A DNA stretch of 64,000 nucleotides from Tamarix chinensis (taxonomy: Eukaryota > Streptophyta > Magnoliopsida > Caryophyllales > Tamaricaceae), in NCBI GenBank assembly GCA_030549775.1, contig CM060172.1, positions 1,799,623 through 1,863,622 on the forward strand. Direction: 5' to 3'. The position numbers and the translations under genes were made by a program. Positions 59,791 through 64,000 of the stretch are shown piece by piece; position 1 is the stretch's first letter; each line of letters begins with the position of its first letter. Under the pieces are notes generated by a model. That model was not told the DNA's origin and ran no database searches. It saw only the letters and a list, made by a program, of their open reading frames with translations.

Positions 59791-60639
59791 CTCATATTTT
59801 ACTAAATGAGAACATTAAACACTACTACTATCATACTAAGTGGAGCTTAGAAAAATCACATAAAGTAGAGAAAACCATTAGTTTAATATGTCAAAATCTT
59901 AAGCACCATTACCAAATCCTCAATCTTCTCCTAAATCAAACCTTATGTTGTTTAAGAATAAAAGAATAAAACACTATAGGAATGTTTAGAAGAGGGGAAT
60001 ATGATTAGAATTAAAGAGCAAGAATAGACGAGGAATCAATTGGAGATGGAAGGGATGGATAATAGGGGTTTAGTGGTTGAGTTAAAGAAAGGAAAAATTC
60101 AAGGTTATGGTTTAATACTGAGGTCAAAGATCTTATAGGAAATGGAGGTTAATAGGCTATATAACTCAAAACCTTTACTCTCCTACTCAAATACAGGCTA
60201 TTATGGTTGATTTTAGAGGTTCAGAGCTGACCTTTATTCCTATAGCTAAAGTGGTGATAACTAAGGAGTTCAATGGAAATACATAACATAATTTTAGAAA
60301 CATAAGAAGGGAAAAAGGAACAGAGAGGAAAGGGAGGCAATATTAGAACTTCTTGTGAGATTATAGAGGATATAATTATCTAAATTGATATAAATAGAAG
60401 AGAGAGCAATATAGGATGAATATGATAAGAGTTGCTTAGTTCATCACTTAATTCTTGACAAATCTAGTTTCCCAAATTTGATTAAGGCAAAGAATGTTCA
60501 CATTAATATTTAAAAACCATTAAAGATGATTTTGAGAACATTACCAAGCTTAATTACCAAGATTCAAGATTATTGGAAAGAATTTCATTAACAAACAAAT
60601 TCTCTAAATGATATGATATATGCTCAATATAAATGGGAG
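59791..60639 (-). mobile_element. LTR F, last piece and spacer
   Basis: A purine-rich stretch (59990-60360) parallels B3 near 57120-57480, supporting a B-like LTR in reverse. I could not fix its right end, and the border with the LINE (about 60640) is approximate. Confidence 0.4.
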
Positions 60640-61690
60640 TGTTGAGAATGTGATCCATGCGTTGAACCTCTCCCTATCAGTCGAAATCTATCGTAATTGC
60701 CAGGAACAAGTGCAAAACCAAGATCTCTTCACTGATGGTGACTTCAGCAAAGAAGATTCTCGCTTGTCCAGATTCTGAAATGAAATCACCTAGAAAAAAT
60801 TATAACCACAATGGATTAGATGGTAGCTCGTGTCAAATGAATGAGTCTCCTATGCCTTAGGATGCGAACAATATTGATGTTGAATCCCCAGTCCTATTCG
60901 ATCCTCCTGTGAACTATCTACTAAGGACTATTGATTCTTTAAAGAATGTTGAATCGCCAACAGCAAGCTGGAACGATATATTGATGCATAATTGAAGGGA
61001 TAAATCAGTGCTAAATTTGTCATATTCCTTGCTTGTGATTGAAAATTGAGAGATGAAAGCGGTTTTGCAGAAACAAGAGATTGAGTTAAAAGAAAAGAAA
61101 TGGGAACATACATTAATAGGTATGGTAGAGGGATTCCAACCATCTTAGGCCCAGGTTAGCAAATATGTAACAAATATATGGATGGAGGTTGTTACCCCAA
61201 ACATCTATCACCATGAATAGGGCTTCTTTCTATTTAGATTCAAATCTAAGTAAGACTGCTTGATCATCTTGGAGAAGACATTTTGTTCATTTGGAGTAAG
61301 ACCATTAATGCTTAAACGTTGGAATCCAAATGTTCTATTTGATGACACTGAATGGAAAAGGATGTCATTATGGATAACATTACTTAGCTTGCCATTAACA
61401 CATTGGTTGGTTGATTCTCTAAGTAGGATAGGGAGTTGTTTGGGTGTTCCCATCTGTCCTAATATGATAACAACAACTCATAGTATGATTTATTACCCAT
61501 GGCTCCAAACTGAAATTGATGTGTAGTTACCCCTAGTGGATTGTATTCTTATTAACTCAGGTAGTGGCACTAGGAAGAAAAAGGTATGTTATGACTAGAG
61601 GCCTTATTACAGTACTAAATGTGATAAGCTTGGGCATGAAACTACTCATTGTAAAATGGGAATCCCACGGACTAGTGGTCAGTATTGGCG
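60640..61690 (+). pseudogene. L1-type LINE ORF1 remnant (DUF4283-like, zinc knuckle)
   Basis: The nucleic-acid-binding ORF1 of a plant L1 element. Around 61100-61500 the frames show KKWEHTLIGMVEGFQPS, then IWMEVVTPNIY, then an open run from 61260 with FGVRPLMLKRWNPNVLF, WKRMSLWITLLSLPLTHWL and LSRIGSCLGVP. This is the DUF4283 pattern (flF.f.s..D...vle, lk.W.p.f, plWv.l..LPl..W). Near 61605-61640 a CX2CX4HX4C knuckle reads S-T-K-C-D-K-L-G-H-E-T-T-H-C, so the first Cys is now Ser. Several stops make it non-functional. The upstream ~450 bp is a more decayed N-terminus. Confidence 0.82.
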
Positions 61691-61969
61691 GTAAAAATAG
61701 GCTCCAAAAAAGCCACCACAGACTATGTAGACTATGCATTCTATAATAGCTTCTCAAACCCAATCATTAAGCCTCAACCTATAATATCTGCTACTGAACA
61801 TATTCACAAAAGGAAAGCAATAATGGAGAATGAACCAAGTATTTCTAAAAGGGAGGATGTTGTAAAGACTGATTCTAAAGATTTATTTTAATTTCCACCA
61901 AATGAAATTGATCAAGGGATAAAGGATGATATCAAAGGAGTAGTTGAGGGGTTAAATAGAGTTACTTAA

Positions 61970-64000
61970 TGAAAATTGCTACATAGAATGTAAAGGGAGT
62001 TAACTACTCTCTTATACAAAATAATTTATGCAAATATTTGAAATTTAGTTCATTTTCTATTTTATCTTTTCTTGAGACTAGAATCAAGTTGAGATTGCCC
62101 ATTGAAGAACTGTTCCCAACTTAGCTTGCACTACAAATCATCAATCTCACTACAATGGCAGAATTATGGTTTTCTGGAAATAAGGGGAAGTGGATGTTAA
62201 TGTAATAGAATAGATGGACCAGCACTTACAATTCTAGCTTAAAATGATGAGCAGTAATTATTATTTCACTATCATATTTGTCTATGCTTTCAACACTGGT
62301 GCAGCAAGAAGGAGCCTCTAGTCAGGCTTATATAATCTCAGCAAGCAAGTGCAGGGTCTAATTTTACTTAGTGAAACAACTAAGACCCTCCTAATATAGT
62401 TCGATGTAAAGTGGATAGAGGCTTCGTTAACCAAGATTGATTTCACAAGTTTATGCAAGCAAATATCCAGATTGTGGATCACTTTCTCTCATATTATAGT
62501 TGTCTGGTGATTTATTTGAGCCAAACTTCTATGTAGGGTGTCATTCCTTTCAAATTTTGTAACTTTTGGACAACTCATGAGTCTTTCTTGAGGCTTGTAG
62601 AGTAAGTGTGGGATACTCATTTGGATGGGTCTAAGCAATTTCAGATTATGAAGAAGCTGAAAAAATTAAAAATAGAGCTAAGAAAGTTCAATACTTCTTG
62701 TTTTAGTCATGTAAGTAGAGAGGTTGAATAAGAAAAAAAGGTCTAGCATCTAGTGAAACAACAACTACAGGAAGATAATACAATATTAACCTTATTAAAA
62801 AGGAGAAACATAGTAGAGAGAACTTGTGGAAGAAAATTTAGATTGAAGAGAATTATTTACAATAGAAAGCAAATATCACCTACATCAAGCTGGGTGATGC
62901 CAACAATGCATTTTTTCATGCTAAGTTGAAGGAAAGAACTCATTTCAATTCTCTTAGCTAACTCCATATTTGTGTTGGCTAGAAGCTTAATAGCTAGGAA
63001 GATATTGAACATGAAATTTATAGTTTCTCTATTGGATTATTAGGCACAACATCGTCCACTTGAAGGCTCCTAATCTGAGTATCATAAAATAAGGCAAGTT
63101 GTTATCCCAAAAAAGTAGACAAACTTTGATGTAGGACATATCCAAATAAGAAGTTCATGATGCAATTATCAGTATGGGGGATTTGAAGGCTCCTACACCA
63201 GATGGGTTCAATCTCCATTTTTTTAAGAAGACTCGGGGTATTATAAAAGAAGATCTATTTAGTTCTATGACGCAGTTTTGGGAGACTATTTTTTTTTTTT
63301 ACTAAAATCTTTTAACAACACTACCAAAGATTAAGACTGATAGGTATATTACTGAGTATAGACCAATTGCCTTTTGTAATGTGGTCTATAAAATCTTCTC
63401 CAAAGTACTAACTAACAGACTTATTATAGTTCTAAATAAGCTAATCGACACAACTCAATCAGCTTTTGTGCCAAGGAGATGGATTAGAGATAATATTATA
63501 ATGGCTTAAGAATTACTTAGAAAATACAGTAGAAAAGGTATCAGCCCTCGGATGATGATGAAGATTGATATTATGAAGGCTTATGACTCCCTGTACTAGA
63601 ATTTCCTCAAAGCACTATTATTGGGGTATAGCTTTCCTGATCATTTTATATACATGCTTATGCAATATGCTACTACTATAAGATATTCTATGATGTTACA
63701 AGGTACCCTATGCAAATGTTTTAATGGGAAGAAAGGCTTGAGACAAGGGGACCCCTTATCCCCTTATTTATTTGTCTCGTCAATGGAGTACCTTAGTAGA
63801 TTATTAAAGACCCTATGGAACAATACCAATTTCAAAGGGCACCCAGCTTACAAAAAGACCCAACTGGTCTCCCTTTCCTTTGCCAATGATCTCCTTTTTT
63901 TCTACAAGGGTCATATATCCTCTACAAAGCTTCTCCTTGATAAATTAGAGGAGTTTGCTGAAATATCTGGTTTGATAATTAACCCTCAAAAAATTAATGT
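61970..64000 (+). pseudogene. L1-type LINE ORF2 remnant (endonuclease and RT), runs off the window
   Basis: It starts near 61970 with MKIAT-stop-NVKGVN, the start of the endonuclease (family MKI..WN.RG.N), followed by FLETRIKL. A GDANNAFFHAKLKER motif lies near 62895-62935 and APTPDGFN near 63190. The reverse transcriptase has KIDIMKAYDSLY near 63561-63596, then a stop at 63597-63599 where the family has Trp, LLLGYSFPDHFIYMLM near 63615, GLRQGDPLSPYLF near 63737, and SFANDLLFF near 63876-63902. The catalytic FADD box is FAND because the first Asp codon is Asn (AAT, 63885-63887). It is same-family as the fragment at 18851-19931. Multiple stops and frameshifts. Confidence 0.87.

Noticed and set aside
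61208..61453. An 81-codon minus-strand frame
   Set aside because: It is the antisense shadow of the LINE ORF1 DUF4283-like region, which matches the known family on the plus strand.
1..64000. Intact host protein-coding genes, tRNA or rRNA genes
   Set aside because: I scanned for known domain motifs and for tRNA- or rRNA-like sequence on both strands and saw none outside the transposon remnants. A weak gene in the first kilobase cannot be excluded.

Overview
This window looks like intergenic heterochromatin of a large-genome seed plant. Three things point there: L1-type LINE and Ty3/gypsy remnants with plant-style domains, very long (3.3-5.5 kb) LTRs with TG...CA ends and 5-bp target duplications, and a CACTA transposon with a 3-bp duplication. 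Coding remnants are full of stop codons, many at positions where the family has Trp or Gln codons, as expected of methylated, slowly decaying DNA. I see no intact host gene, tRNA, rRNA or bacterial feature. The species cannot be named from the sequence.

Layout. The first ~1 kb is richer in CpG than the rest and is the only part that looks possibly genic. From ~1.3 to 18.85 kb lies a deep nest of LTRs. I call the families A (~5 kb), B (~3.4 kb), C (>=4 kb), D (~3.4 kb) and E (>=3 kb); the names are local to this report. The right ends stack in order: a complete solo LTR A2 (10402-15795, TSD TATAA) lies in B1 (right end 16859), which lies in D1 (18433), which lies in E1 (18850), which lies in an L1 LINE (18851-19931). 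The left halves of B1, D1 and E1 are not in the window.

The LINE is also broken by a decayed Ty3/gypsy element G (19932 to ~34545) with a 5' LTR, a primer-binding site, gag, protease, reverse transcriptase, RNase H, integrase, a polypurine tract and a truncated 3' LTR. G is split by two solo LTRs: B2 (23681-27114), between reverse transcriptase and RNase H, and A3 (27443-32913, TSD TCATG), inside RNase H. Next come a gag-protease fragment of a second gypsy element, probably Tat lineage (35195-35965), solo LTR A4 (36113-41028, TSD GGTAA), and a long decayed antisense reading region (41860-44610) resembling the extra ORF of Tat/Ogre elements.

From ~46.4 to ~60.6 kb a reverse-oriented B-like LTR (F) is cut into pieces by E2 (right end 49848), D2 (51467-58147, TSD ATACC, itself carrying B3 at 54697-57978 with TSD CATTT) and a CACTA element (58252-59787, TSD TAA). 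The window ends in a second L1 LINE with ORF1 (DUF4283-like) and ORF2 (endonuclease and reverse transcriptase) remnants.

The most unusual signal is in the LTRs themselves. The A and D families, which otherwise differ, both carry an ordered array of six ~20-nt CCAC...GTGG imperfect palindromes, followed 180-250 bp later by a conserved ~60-bp box. Family A LTRs also carry clusters of telo-box-like motifs, a pyrimidine-rich 1-kb block and long ATT/ACT microsatellites.
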